Shown piece after piece: positions 32,084-41,600 of a stretch of 64,000 bases of DNA. The position numbers and the translations under genes were made by a program. Every line of letters begins with the position of its first letter. Within the stretch, counting starts at the first letter, position 1. Source of the DNA: Nonlabens sp. YIK11 (GTDB taxonomy: Bacteria; Bacteroidota; Bacteroidia; Flavobacteriales; Flavobacteriaceae); contig NZ_LBMJ01000001.1 in NCBI RefSeq assembly GCF_001413925.1, positions 558,001 to 622,000 of the forward strand, read 5' to 3'. The notes under the pieces are model-generated. The model ran no database searches, was not told the DNA's origin, and saw nothing but the letters and a program-made list of their open reading frames with translations.

Positions 32084-33769
32084 ATGAGCGATACGGTAAA
32101 GCGCAACAATTTTATAGAAGACATCATTGACGAGGACCTAGAAAATGGCCTTGAAAAAGAAAAATTACGGTTTAGATTCCCACCAGAACCTAACGGTTTT
32201 CTTCACATAGGACATGCCAGTGCCATCTGCCTCAACTTTGGGTTGGGAGAAAAATATGGCCAGCCAGTCAATTTGCGTTTTGACGATACCAATCCTGCAA
32301 AGGAAGAAGCCAAATTTGTCGACGCCATCAAGAATGACGTGGAATGGTTGGGTTACAAATGGGACAATCTATGCTATGCTTCAGATTACTTTCAGCAGTT
32401 ATATGATTGGGCGATACAGCTTATCAAGGATGGAAAAGCCTATGTAGATTCCCAATCCAGCGCCACCATTGCAGAACAAAAAGGAACGCCTACAGAACCT
32501 GGTGTGGACAGCCCATATAGAAACCGTAGCGTAGAAGAAAACCTGGAGCTATTTGAAGGCATGAAGAATGGCGAGTATGGTGAGTCAGAACACGTGCTGC
32601 GTGCCAAAATCGATATGAAATCCACCAACATGCTCATGCGGGATCCCATCATGTATCGTGTGGTAGACCGTGCACATCATCGTACGGGAACAGATTGGAA
32701 AATCTATCCTATGTATGACTGGACGCATGGTGAGAGCGACTACATAGAGCAGATCACACATTCCTTTTGTACCCTAGAGTTTTTACCACATAGAGAATTG
32801 TATAATTGGTTTCTCGATCAATTGGTAGATCCTAATAAAATAAGACCTAAGCAGCGTGAGTTTGCCAGACGCAACGTATCGCATACGGTAACGAGCAAGC
32901 GCAAGTTGCAGCAGTTGGTAGAGCAAGGCGTTGTCAATGGATGGGACGACCCTAGAATGACCACTATTAGTGGATTGCGAAGACGTGGCTACACGGCAGA
33001 TGCCATCAAGAACTTTGCAGAATCTGTTGGTATTGCAAGAAGAGAGAACCTTGTAGATATGAATCACCTAGAGTTTCATTTGCGGGAAGACCTTAACAAA
33101 AAAGCAGATCGCGTGATGTGTGTGCTGGATCCCGTAAAATTGGTCATTACCAACTATCCAGATGGACAAACTGAAATGCTGGACGCAGAGAACAGCCAGG
33201 AAGATGAGTCTCGCGGTTACCGCGAAGTCCCTTTTTCCAAAGAGCTCTACATCGAGCGTGAGGACTTTAAAGAAAGTGCCAACAAGAAATATTTTAGACT
33301 CTCCATAGGTAAAGAGGTCAGGCTCAAAAATGCCTACATTATCAAGGGAGAATCCTGTGTCAAGGATGCTGATGGTAACATCACAGAAATCCATGCTACC
33401 TATGATCCAGATTCTAAAAGCGGTAGCGGTACTGAGGCTAGCATGCGCCGTGTGAAAGGAACTTTACACTGGGTAAGTAAAGAACATGCCGTGCCAGTAG
33501 AGGTTCGCTTGTATGATCGATTATTCACCGTTCCGTCACCAGATACCGATAAGGAAAAGGATTTTATGGAATTTGTCAATAAGGATTCTCTAGAAACGAT
33601 CACCGCAATGGCAGAACCTGCCATGAAGAACCTCAAAGTAGGAGAAACGGTCCAGTTCCAGCGTTTGGGATACTTCTGTGTGGATCCAGACACCACTGCA
33701 GACCATATGGTATTTAACCGTACGGTGACCTTGCGGGATACTTGGGCAAAAGTCGAGAACGCTGATTAA
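32084..33769 (+). CDS. glnS: glutamine--tRNA ligase
   Basis: Class I synthetase charging tRNA-Gln directly, 561 residues. The HIGH-type motif is in RFRFPPEPNGFLHIGHASAICLNFG (about residues 27-50). DDTNPAKEE follows, and the KMSKS equivalent is VTSKRKLQQLVEQG near 268-281. The GlnRS-specific C-terminal beta-barrels contain YPDGQTEML and ALRRVKGTLHW-like sequence (SMRRVKGTLHWVSKEHAVPVEVRLYDRLFT). Its presence beside gltX indicates that glutaminyl-tRNA is made without an amidotransferase route. Preceded by a -7 element and a palindrome. Confidence 0.97.
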   Translation: MSDTVKRNNFIEDIIDEDLENGLEKEKLRFRFPPEPNGFLHIGHASAICLNFGLGEKYGQPVNLRFDDTNPAKEEAKFVDAIKNDVEWLGYKWDNLCYASDYFQQLYDWAIQLIKDGKAYVDSQSSATIAEQKGTPTEPGVDSPYRNRSVEENLELFEGMKNGEYGESEHVLRAKIDMKSTNMLMRDPIMYRVVDRAHHRTGTDWKIYPMYDWTHGESDYIEQITHSFCTLEFLPHRELYNWFLDQLVDPNKIRPKQREFARRNVSHTVTSKRKLQQLVEQGVVNGWDDPRMTTISGLRRRGYTADAIKNFAESVGIARRENLVDMNHLEFHLREDLNKKADRVMCVLDPVKLVITNYPDGQTEMLDAENSQEDESRGYREVPFSKELYIEREDFKESANKKYFRLSIGKEVRLKNAYIIKGESCVKDADGNITEIHATYDPDSKSGSGTEASMRRVKGTLHWVSKEHAVPVEVRLYDRLFTVPSPDTDKEKDFMEFVNKDSLETITAMAEPAMKNLKVGETVQFQRLGYFCVDPDTTADHMVFNRTVTLRDTWAKVENAD

Positions 33770-33793
33770 TGTAGCTATTGTTGAAAGTGAGTT

Positions 33794-33809
33794 CGCTTTC
33801 GCGAAAGCG
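33794..33809. repeat. 16-bp palindrome copy 10 (intergenic, extended to 20 bp)
   Basis: Flanks TT and AA extend the symmetry to 20 bp (33792-33811), 25 bp after the glnS stop. Confidence 0.97.
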
Positions 33810-34021
33810 AAACATACTCAAACATTTCACGATTTAAAAGCGTTGAATTCTTCATTCTGTCATTCTCTAGCTCTTGCGGTACAAGGCTTTTGATGATAAC
33901 CTGTGATAAAATCCGCTGGGTTTTAACAAGAATTTTAGGTAATTCTGAATTTTGGGATTGATTTAATAGTTTTTGCCTGTAAGGTTAACGACCCATTAAC
34001 GAACCTCGCATTTGTCTGCTT

Positions 34022-34029
34022 TATCTTTG
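34022..34029 (+). promoter_or_regulatory. -7 promoter element of the YtxH-holin trio
   Basis: TATCTTTG, 33 bp before the ATG of the YtxH-domain gene. Confidence 0.5.
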
Positions 34030-34062
34030 TAATCAACAATTAATCAATTTAATATTACAAAA

Positions 34063-34434
34063 ATGGCAAAGTCAGGAAACGCAATTATAGCATTAGCAGC
34101 AGGTGCTGCAATAGGAGCAGTAGCAGCTTTATTATACGCACCAGATAGTGGTGAGAAAACCAGAAAAAAATTAACGAGACAAGCAAAAAAGACTCAATCT
34201 GACATTGAGAAGAAAACTCGTGAGACTTACAACAGTTTGACCCACAAGGCAACTGAATTGAAAGGAACCGTAAGCGAGCGCATCGACAGTGCTTTATCTA
34301 GCGCTAGTTACAAAGCAGATGATGCTATTGTTGCTCTAGAAGACAAACTAGAACAATTAAGAGCAAAAAACGCTAAGTTGCAAAAGCCAGGTACTGTACA
34401 AGAAGCAGTAGACAAGGTAAAAGCTAACGTATAA
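34063..34434 (+). CDS. YtxH domain-containing protein
   Basis: A 123-residue protein. The hydrophobic N-terminal helix AIIALAAGAAIGAVAALLYAPDSGEKTRKKL (about 6-37) is the YtxH/gas-vesicle-like signature. It is followed by a long Lys/Glu/Ala-rich helix, probably coiled coil, resembling LEA-like stress proteins. It heads a three-gene unit with a holin-like membrane protein (9 bp downstream) and a 70-residue protein. General-stress or desiccation association is family knowledge from Firmicutes; here it is inferred. Confidence 0.85.
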   Translation: MAKSGNAIIALAAGAAIGAVAALLYAPDSGEKTRKKLTRQAKKTQSDIEKKTRETYNSLTHKATELKGTVSERIDSALSSASYKADDAIVALEDKLEQLRAKNAKLQKPGTVQEAVDKVKANV

Positions 34435-34443
34435 GCCATCGAT

Positions 34444-34860
34444 TTGAGCAAAAGCATTAAAGAAAATTTTGAGGATTTAACAACGACGGCTCAAACTTAT
34501 ATTGAGTCGTCGATTGCTTATTACAGGCTGGACTTTTTTAAGAAAAGCATGAAGTTTGCAATTGATGGTGCTCACAAGTTTGTACTAGCATTTTTCCTAT
34601 TGATCGCACTTTTATTCATGAGTGTGGCTGGAGCATTATATCTAGGTGTATTACTCAACAGTCAGGCCTTAGGGTATTTGATTATTGGGATCTTGTATGT
34701 AGGTATTATGATACTTTGTGCCATTTTCCTTAAACCAGTTCTTAGAAAACTAATTTTAACGAGAGCAAGTATCGCTTACTTCAACGATAAGAAAGAAGTA
34801 GGTATTGACGATATTTCTCCATTTCCAAAACCAACGAATGAGCTTGAAGATCTACGATAA
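34444..34860 (+). CDS. phage-holin-family (YqjE-like) membrane protein
   Basis: A 138-residue inner-membrane protein starting at TTG (34444). The amphipathic N-terminus (SIKENFEDLTTTAQTYIESSIAYYRLDFFKKSMKFAIDGA) precedes two close transmembrane helices (about 46-68 and 74-96) and a cytoplasmic tail. This is the layout of the YqjE / holin superfamily III proteins, which in chromosomes accompany YqjD/YtxH-like partners and are not lytic. The stop overlaps the next gene's start by 23 bp. Confidence 0.8.
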   Translation: MSKSIKENFEDLTTTAQTYIESSIAYYRLDFFKKSMKFAIDGAHKFVLAFFLLIALLFMSVAGALYLGVLLNSQALGYLIIGILYVGIMILCAIFLKPVLRKLILTRASIAYFNDKKEVGIDDISPFPKPTNELEDLR

Positions 34861-35050
34861 TTTTGAACAGATTGATAGGGATTTACAAATTCTTGAACTT
34901 GAACGTAAGATCGATTTTGAGAAGATGAAGATGGATATTGATGACGTTAAAAGGAGTTTTTCACCTATTACCATGGTCACAAATGCTTTGGGAAGCATAG
35001 GTAAAAATGCTTTGATTCTTAAGTTGACCAATAAGCTTATTGGTAAATAG
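34838..35050 (+). CDS. small hypothetical protein of the YtxH-holin unit
   Basis: A 70-residue protein using the ATG at 34838, 23 bp inside the preceding gene; the longer frame from 34805 overlaps it more and has no better start. It begins MSLKIYDNFEQIDRDLQILEL, with a charged helical first half (ERKIDFEKMKMDIDDVKRSF) and an amphipathic second half (SPITMVTNALGSIGKNALILK). This resembles the third member of the YqjD-YqjE-YqjK arrangement by position only. Terminator follows. Confidence 0.75.
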   Translation: MSLKIYDNFEQIDRDLQILELERKIDFEKMKMDIDDVKRSFSPITMVTNALGSIGKNALILKLTNKLIGK

Positions 35051-35074
35051 GACTTTTAATTACTATAAAATTAA

Positions 35075-35107
35075 AAACCGCTGATCGAGAGATCAGCGGT
35101 TTTTTGT
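35075..35107. terminator. bidirectional terminator
   Basis: Twelve-bp stem AAACCGCTGATC/GATCAGCGGTTT with GAGA loop, a T run on the plus side and an A run before it, serving the YtxH unit and the converging SPFH gene. Confidence 0.9.
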
Positions 35108-35130
35108 TTATAAGAAATGACCATATTTAT

Positions 35131-36114
35131 TTAGTCATCATATCCAGATTCCTCAGCTGGTGGTTGCTGCTTGCGTTTCGGCTTGGCCTCAATTCCCTTG
35201 TTGCTGTTCTCTTTCTTCATTTCTTCACCTATACGGGCACTTGCTGTAAAGCTGGCGATCATGTTGTTTAACATGTCACTACCGGCTTGTGGCGAGTTGG
35301 GTAATAGGATAAGATTGGAATTCGTATGCTCACCGATTGATTGTAGCGTATCATAATGTTGGGTAACAACGATAAGCGCACTGGCTTCTTGAGAATTGAT
35401 ACCAACATTGTTCAGTACATCTACGGACTCTTCAAGACCACGAGCGATCTCGCGACGCTGGTCTGCGATACCTTGACCTTGTAGACGCTTGGATTCTGCT
35501 TCGGCGCGAGCTTTTGCAACGATTTTGATACGTTCTGCTTCTGCCTCATATTCTGCAGCTGTTTTTTCACGTTCTGAGGCATTAATACGGTTCATGGCAG
35601 CCTTAACCTGTACATCAGGATCAATGTCTGTTACAAGCGTTTTAATGATGTCATAACCATAATCCATCATGGCTTCGTTCAATTCACGTTTTACGGCAAT
35701 CGCAATATCATCCTTCTTTTCAAAAACATAATCCAGTTTCATCTTAGGAACCTCGGCACGTACCACGTCAAATACATAAGCTGTGATTTGATCGTGTGGA
35801 TTTTGTAGTCTATAGAAGGCATCATAAACCTTCTCGCGACGTACCTGGAATTGTACAGAAATCTTCAAACGGACGAATACGTCATCCTTAGTTTTGGTTT
35901 CTACAATAACATCCAGTTGCTGAATTTTTAAATTGATGCGTCCAGCTACCTTGTCAATGAGTGGTACTTTTAACTGCAGTCCAGAATTACGAATGCTAGT
36001 AAATCTTCCAAAACGTTCAATGATGGCAGACGTCTGCTGCTTCACCGTGAAAAACACGCTGAATAATAAAAAAATACCGATGACGACAATGACCGGTAAA
36101 ATAAATAAGTCCAT
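35131..36114 (-). CDS. SPFH/band 7 domain protein (stomatin/QmcA-like)
   Basis: A 327-residue membrane-anchored scaffold protein. One N-terminal helix (about 2-22) precedes the SPFH domain (QTSAIIERFGRFTSIRNSGLQLKVPLIDKV, RLKISVQFQV). A coiled-coil region follows (ASEREKTAAEYEAEAERIKIVAKARAEAESKRLQGQGIADQRREI), then an amphipathic stretch and a Lys/Pro/Gln-rich tail. Stomatin-like proteins form membrane microdomain rings and influence membrane proteases. No NfeD partner gene is adjacent. Confidence 0.92.
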   Translation of the reverse strand: MDLFILPVIVVIGIFLLFSVFFTVKQQTSAIIERFGRFTSIRNSGLQLKVPLIDKVAGRINLKIQQLDVIVETKTKDDVFVRLKISVQFQVRREKVYDAFYRLQNPHDQITAYVFDVVRAEVPKMKLDYVFEKKDDIAIAVKRELNEAMMDYGYDIIKTLVTDIDPDVQVKAAMNRINASEREKTAAEYEAEAERIKIVAKARAEAESKRLQGQGIADQRREIARGLEESVDVLNNVGINSQEASALIVVTQHYDTLQSIGEHTNSNLILLPNSPQAGSDMLNNMIASFTASARIGEEMKKENSNKGIEAKPKRKQQPPAEESGYDD

Positions 36115-36183
36115 AGAAATTAGATTTGATTAGCGTTAATATACATACGATTAGTCTTATGTTTACCCAAATAGTAACACTTT

Positions 36184-36816
36184 ATGAAGCCCTATTTAGT
36201 CCTGATCATCGCGTTTCTTGCTTTAAATCAAAGCAATGCCCAACGCTTTTCTAGTAAAATCAACCGTCTAGGTTTAGGTGCAGATGCGACCTTTTTACAA
36301 TTGGATAGCGATCAGGTAGCCAGTCAAACTCAAGTAGGCTACTCGGGTTATTTTGATACTCGTGGGGAATTCAACAGGTTTTTTGATGTGGTGTATTCCA
36401 TCGGGATCTTCAATCATAATATCGATTTTGAAGAATTTGGCACTGGCCAGACGATTTCGTCCAGCATGCTAGGCGCAGAAGTCAAACTTTTAGCTGCTTT
36501 TAGGCCTTTTCAAACCGAATATTTCACACTTGAAGCTGGTCCAGCATTGATGCTTAATGGTGAGTTCAAATTTGACGATGTCGATAGCTCTAGGTTAGTA
36601 GGAACAGATGTACCAGTAATACTGGAAGAATTTGAGAAAACCAATCCTATCAATCTTAATGGTGTCGTTGGTTTTAGTGCAGGAACGAACGGCATAAGAC
36701 TTACCGCACATTACCATTACGCTTTTTTTGACGCGTTGGATAGTGTGGATACCTTAGGGAACGAGCTTGAGGGTAATTTAGGTTACTTAAGCGCTGGTGT
36801 AAGGGTTTACTTCTAA
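36184..36816 (+). CDS. hypothetical outer-membrane-barrel-like protein
   Basis: A 210-residue exported protein with a signal peptide (MKPYLVLIIAFLALNQSNAQ). The mature part alternates polar and aromatic residues in about eight strands (RLGLGADATFLQLD, VGYSGYFDTRGEF, VGFSAGTNGIRLTAHYHYAFFD) and ends LGYLSAGVRVYF, a typical C-terminal barrel strand with terminal Phe. This fits a small outer-membrane beta-barrel. I do not recognise a family. It is flanked by divergent SPFH and convergent gltX. Confidence 0.72.
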   Translation: MKPYLVLIIAFLALNQSNAQRFSSKINRLGLGADATFLQLDSDQVASQTQVGYSGYFDTRGEFNRFFDVVYSIGIFNHNIDFEEFGTGQTISSSMLGAEVKLLAAFRPFQTEYFTLEAGPALMLNGEFKFDDVDSSRLVGTDVPVILEEFEKTNPINLNGVVGFSAGTNGIRLTAHYHYAFFDALDSVDTLGNELEGNLGYLSAGVRVYF

Positions 36817-36844
36817 ATCTTCCTATTTAAAAAAGGACAGAAGT

Positions 36845-38359
36845 TTACCCAAGCTTTTCAATAGCATAGGAAATTCTAGAAACGGTTTCCTGCTTTCCTA
36901 TCAGACTTGCGATTTCAAAAACATCAGGTCCAATAAGACTTCCCACAAGGGATAGACGCAACGGCATCATCACTTTGCCAAAACCCATTTCTTGTTCCTT
37001 GATCCATCCTTTTACGGCATCACTCAATCCTACCGCGCTATCGTCGTCTGTATTAATGATTACTTCGATGACATTTTTCATGATTCCTGAAGTGTCTTCT
37101 TTCCAAGATTTAGAAGCGGCTTTCTCATCAAATTCTTTGGGAGCAATAAAGAAAAATCCGGCCAGTTCAAAAAGATCTTCCACAAACACGGCTCGCTCTT
37201 TTACCAGCCCAACGACGATGTTGACATAATCTTGCGAACCGTAATCAATGTTTTTGGATTGTAACGCTTTCGCGAAAGCGTCACCCACAACAGCATCATC
37301 CTGCTGTACAAACCACTGCTGCTGGAACCATTTGGTTTTCTCTGGATCAAACTTTGCTCCAGAATTATTGACATGTTCGAGGGAAAACGCTTGTACCAGC
37401 TCTTCCAAAGAGAAAATCTCTTGTTCTGTTCCAGGATTCCAACCTAAAAAGGCCAGCATGTTCACGACGGCTTCTGGTAGGTAGCCGTCCTCACGATAAC
37501 CGCTGCTCTTCTCACCGTTTTCTGGATTCCATTCCAATGGGAATACGGGAAAGCCCATTTTATCACCGTCGCGCTTGCTTAGTTTTCCTTTACCGGTAGG
37601 TTTAAGGATCAATGGTAAATGCGCAAACTTAGGAGCTTCCCATTTTAGGCTCTCGTAAAGCAAAACGTGTAGCGCCATGCTAGGCAACCATTCTTCTCCA
37701 CGAATCACATGCGAGATTTCCATCTCATGATCGTCTACAATATTAGCCAGGTGATAGGTAGGCATGCCGTCACTTTTGAACAACACTTTGTCATCCAACA
37801 AGCTGGTATCGATCTCAATGCCCTTACGTATCTCGTCAAACATAAAGAGCGTCTTGATCTCTGGCTTGAACCTTATCACATAATCATCACCACGATCTAT
37901 TCTTTCCTGTACTTCACCTTCGGTAAGTGTTAGGGAATTTTTGAATTGTAGTCTATTGTGATGGTTATAGATAAAGGTCTCTTTGTTCGCTTCAGCAGTG
38001 GTTCTGGCATCTGCGAGTTCTTCTGCAGTGTCAAAGGCATAATAAGCAGCGCCATTTTCAATGAGTTGCAGGGCATATTTTTTATAGCGGTCCTTGCGCT
38101 CACTTTGACGATACGGTCCGTGGCCACCATCTTTTCCTGGTCCTTCATCATAAGGGATGTTGCACCAGTTAAGAGATTCAACGATATAATCTTCGGCTCC
38201 TTCAACATATCTATTCTGGTCGGTATCTTCAATACGTAGTATGAAGGTTCCGTTATGTTTTTTCGCGAACAAATAGTTGAATAGGGCAGTGCGTACACCA
38301 CCTATATGTAAAGGTCCGGTTGGACTAGGAGCAAATCTTACACGTACATTGGTACTCAT
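36845..38359 (-). CDS. gltX: glutamate--tRNA ligase
   Basis: Class I synthetase, 504 residues. HIGH-type motif in VRFAPSPTGPLHIGGVRTALFNYLFAKK (residues 6-33), then FILRIEDTDQNRYVEGAEDYI. The KMSKS equivalent is GKLSKRDGDKMGFPVFPL near residue 256, followed by the helical anticodon-binding domain. The exact palindrome at 37265-37280 encodes AFAKA in the C-terminal domain (GDAFAKALQSK). Its start has a -7 element (TATCTTTG on the minus strand, 38383-38390) 23 bp upstream. Confidence 0.97.
   Translation of the reverse strand: MSTNVRVRFAPSPTGPLHIGGVRTALFNYLFAKKHNGTFILRIEDTDQNRYVEGAEDYIVESLNWCNIPYDEGPGKDGGHGPYRQSERKDRYKKYALQLIENGAAYYAFDTAEELADARTTAEANKETFIYNHHNRLQFKNSLTLTEGEVQERIDRGDDYVIRFKPEIKTLFMFDEIRKGIEIDTSLLDDKVLFKSDGMPTYHLANIVDDHEMEISHVIRGEEWLPSMALHVLLYESLKWEAPKFAHLPLILKPTGKGKLSKRDGDKMGFPVFPLEWNPENGEKSSGYREDGYLPEAVVNMLAFLGWNPGTEQEIFSLEELVQAFSLEHVNNSGAKFDPEKTKWFQQQWFVQQDDAVVGDAFAKALQSKNIDYGSQDYVNIVVGLVKERAVFVEDLFELAGFFFIAPKEFDEKAASKSWKEDTSGIMKNVIEVIINTDDDSAVGLSDAVKGWIKEQEMGFGKVMMPLRLSLVGSLIGPDVFEIASLIGKQETVSRISYAIEKLG
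37265..37280. repeat. 16-bp palindrome copy 11 (in gltX)
   Basis: Read on the minus strand as AFAKA, in a helix of the anticodon-binding domain. Confidence 0.97.
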
Positions 38360-38382
38360 AACTTAGGCAATTTTTGAGGTTG

Positions 38383-38390
38383 CAAAGATA
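38383..38390 (-). promoter_or_regulatory. -7 promoter element of gltX
   Basis: TATCTTTG on the minus strand; a TTTG lies 22 bp further upstream (plus-strand CAAA at 38413-38416), slightly more than the usual 19 bp. Confidence 0.5.
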
Positions 38391-38619
38391 GGCAGTAGAG
38401 ATGGAAAGGAATCAAACTTCATGGCGTGTAAAGAACGGTCGGTGCAAATGCATAATCGGTAAGATATTTGAAGCTATCCATGTGGTAGCTCAAATAGATG
38501 AAAGATTAATAGCATTTAAGTAATTCACTACTAAAACGACTGTAATAGCGTATTGTATGCCAGCTAGATATGCGCTATACTTGTGTAACACTGGCACCAA
38601 CAGAAAATCGAATTAAGGA

Positions 38620-41600
38620 ATGACCAATTTCCAGATCATAGAACAAAAACTCAACCGCTTCATACGCAAGTATTATGTGAATGAATTGATACGTGGTGTG
38701 ATCTTGTTTCTAGCGATAGGTTTGTTGTATTTCATTACTGTTGCGGTAGTAGAATATTTTTTCTGGTTGAATAAGTTGGGACGTACCATTTTGTTTTGGT
38801 CGTTTATCCTGGTAGAGTTGGGACTGCTCTTCAAGTTTGTTGCGATTCCTATTGCGCGATTGGTCAAGCTTTTCTCAGGTATAGATTTCCGGGACGCTAG
38901 CGAGATGATAGGCAATCATTTTCCCGAAGTTTCTGATAAGCTGGTTAATGTATTACAGCTGCATGCCAATGGTGGCGATGACGAACTCACATGGGCAAGT
39001 ATCAATCAAAAAAGCGAGGATCTTAAGCCCATTCCTTTTAGCCTCGCGATCGATTTTAATAATAACAAGCAGTATCTCAAATATCTAGCTGTTCCCATTA
39101 TCATCATAGGCGCGCTTATCGCCACGGGAAACAATGATGTGATTACAAGTGCCTCGAGAGTGGCAGATTATAAAACCGATTACATACCGCCAGCACCTTT
39201 TCGCTTTGAAGTAACTAATGAGAACCTAGATGCTCTGGAAAACGCTCCTTTTATATTAAACGTAAAGGTTGCCGGTACTCGATTGCCAGAAAACGCATCT
39301 ATCGTAGTAGATGGTCAGAGCTTTTATTTGAATCAGCAGGATTTAGAAACATATTCATTCACATTTGAGCGACCGACTTCCAACACATCGTTTTACTTGA
39401 TGGCTAATGAGTTGCGTAGTACAGATTATGTCCTCAATGTAGATAAGGTGCCTACCATACAAGGATTTGAGCTGCAAATGGACTATCCATCTTACACGGG
39501 TAAGAAAGATGAGATTTTAAAAAGTACCGGAAATGCGCTGGTGCCTCAAGGTACCAATATAATCTGGCGTGTTAACACTACTGCCACAGATCTAGTGCAG
39601 TTTAGAACAGCAGACAAAAACTCCAATTTTGAAAATGAGGCTGGTGGTTTGTTCGCTTTCGCGAAAGCGATATCACAACCGCTATCATACTCCATTGTGA
39701 CTTCAAACAACAAAGTACGAGATCATGAACAATTGGATTTCAAGATCGAGGTGGTTGCAGACGAGTATCCAGAACTTTCCATGGAAATGAAGCGCGATTC
39801 CCTAGACGACCGCATCATGTACTTTAAAGGTCAAGCTGCCGACGATTATGGAATTCGATTCTTGCAACTAGTGTATTATAAGAATAACGAAGCCAATGAC
39901 AAGAAGGTGATTGCCTTGCCTAACTCCGGCGGTACGTACCAGCAATTTGTGCAATCTTTTCCTGGGAATCTCGCTTTAGAACCAGGCAACACCTATAACT
40001 TTTATTTTGAAGTCATTGATAATGACGCTGTTAATCGTTTTAAATCCACGAAATCAGAGGTTTATAGCTTTAATAAAGCCACTATGGACCAAGAAGAGGA
40101 CTTGCAGCTTCAAGAACAAAAGGAATCTTTGTCCAATCTTGAGAAGGCGCTAAAAGAACAACAAAAGGAACAAGATGTTATCAAAGAGTTGTCTCAAGAC
40201 CAGATTGAAAAGGACGATCGCAGCTTTAATGATAAGCGTAAATTAGATCAAGCGGTCAAGAACCAGCAAAAGAAGGAACAGGACATTCAAAAACAGCTCA
40301 ATCGTCTGGAGAATCAATTGGATAAGACAGCTCCCAAGGATGATCCCAAAAAGGCAAAACTGCAGGAACGACTTCAAGAAACCGCCGCAGAATCCAAGAA
40401 GAATGAAGAGTTACTCAAACAAATAGAGGAGTATCAAGACAAGCTTTCTAAAGAGGAGCTTCAAGAGCAATTAGAAAAATCCCAAAAGAAAACCAGGGAA
40501 CAACAACGAAGCTTAAAACAGTTGCTGGAATTGACCAAACGTTATTACGTAGCCCAAAAGTATGAGCAATTGGGTCGCAAACTTATGGAGATGGCTGAAC
40601 GTCAAGAAGAACAATCCAAGAAGGATGCTGCTGGCAATACCAAGCAAGATCAAGACAAACTTAATCAAGAATATGAACAATGGGAGAAAGAGCTGCGTGA
40701 ATTAGAGAAAGAGAATAACGACTTACAGAAGCCTATGGACCTAGAATTTGATCCACAGGAATCTGATGATATAAAGTCTGATCAAAAAGATGCCTCAGAA
40801 TCTTTGAAAAATAAGAACGCGCAACAAGCCAAGCCTAAACAAAAAAGTGCAGCAGATAAGATGAAAAAGCAAGCCGCTGCCATGGAACAGGACATGAATT
40901 CCATGGAAGGCGAGCAAATGGAAGAGGATCTGGAAATGTTAAGACAAATATTGGATAATTTGGTGTTGTTTTCTCAGTCCCAAGAGACCGTTTTAGAGGA
41001 TGTAAAATCTTTGAAATCCAACAGTCCAAGATTGGGCAAGAGCCTTAGATCTCAAAAGGAGTTGGAGCTCGCTTTCAAACACGTCGATGATAGTCTTTTC
41101 ACCCTTTCATCACGCAACGCAGATCTTGGTAAGGAAATTAACGAAGAAGTCGTAGATATCTATTATTACATGGATAAGTCCATGGAACAGCTCGCAGAGT
41201 TTGACCTTAATCAAGGTCAGGTTTCCCAGCAGTTCACCTTAGGAAGCGCTAATACGCTAGCTGTCTTACTTAGTGATGTTCTGGATAGTGCCAACAATCC
41301 TAATATTGGCCCTGGAAAACCAGGTAAATCTGGTCAAGGAGCAGGATTCCAGTTACCCGATTTGATTCGTCAACAGGAAAGTCTCCAAAAGGAAGGTGAA
41401 GAGGGCAAGGAAGGAAACAAAGGAAAGGAAGGTCAACAAGGAAAGGAAAGAAAGCAAGGCAACAAGGGAGAACAAGGTAATAAACCGGGTCAAGGAAAAG
41501 CAGGTGAGTCTGGGCAGGAAGGTCAATCGGGTAAAGCTGGGCAGCAAGGTTCAAGCGGAACGACAGGAACTAACGGCAAATCTGGTGAAGGTTCTACCAG

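Larger units (their letters stand above)
33770..34062. other. intergenic segment between glnS and the YtxH gene
   Basis: 293 bp with no credible gene. It contains palindrome copy 10 near its start and a -7 element at 34022-34029 about 33 bp before the next ATG; nothing else stands out. Confidence 0.6.
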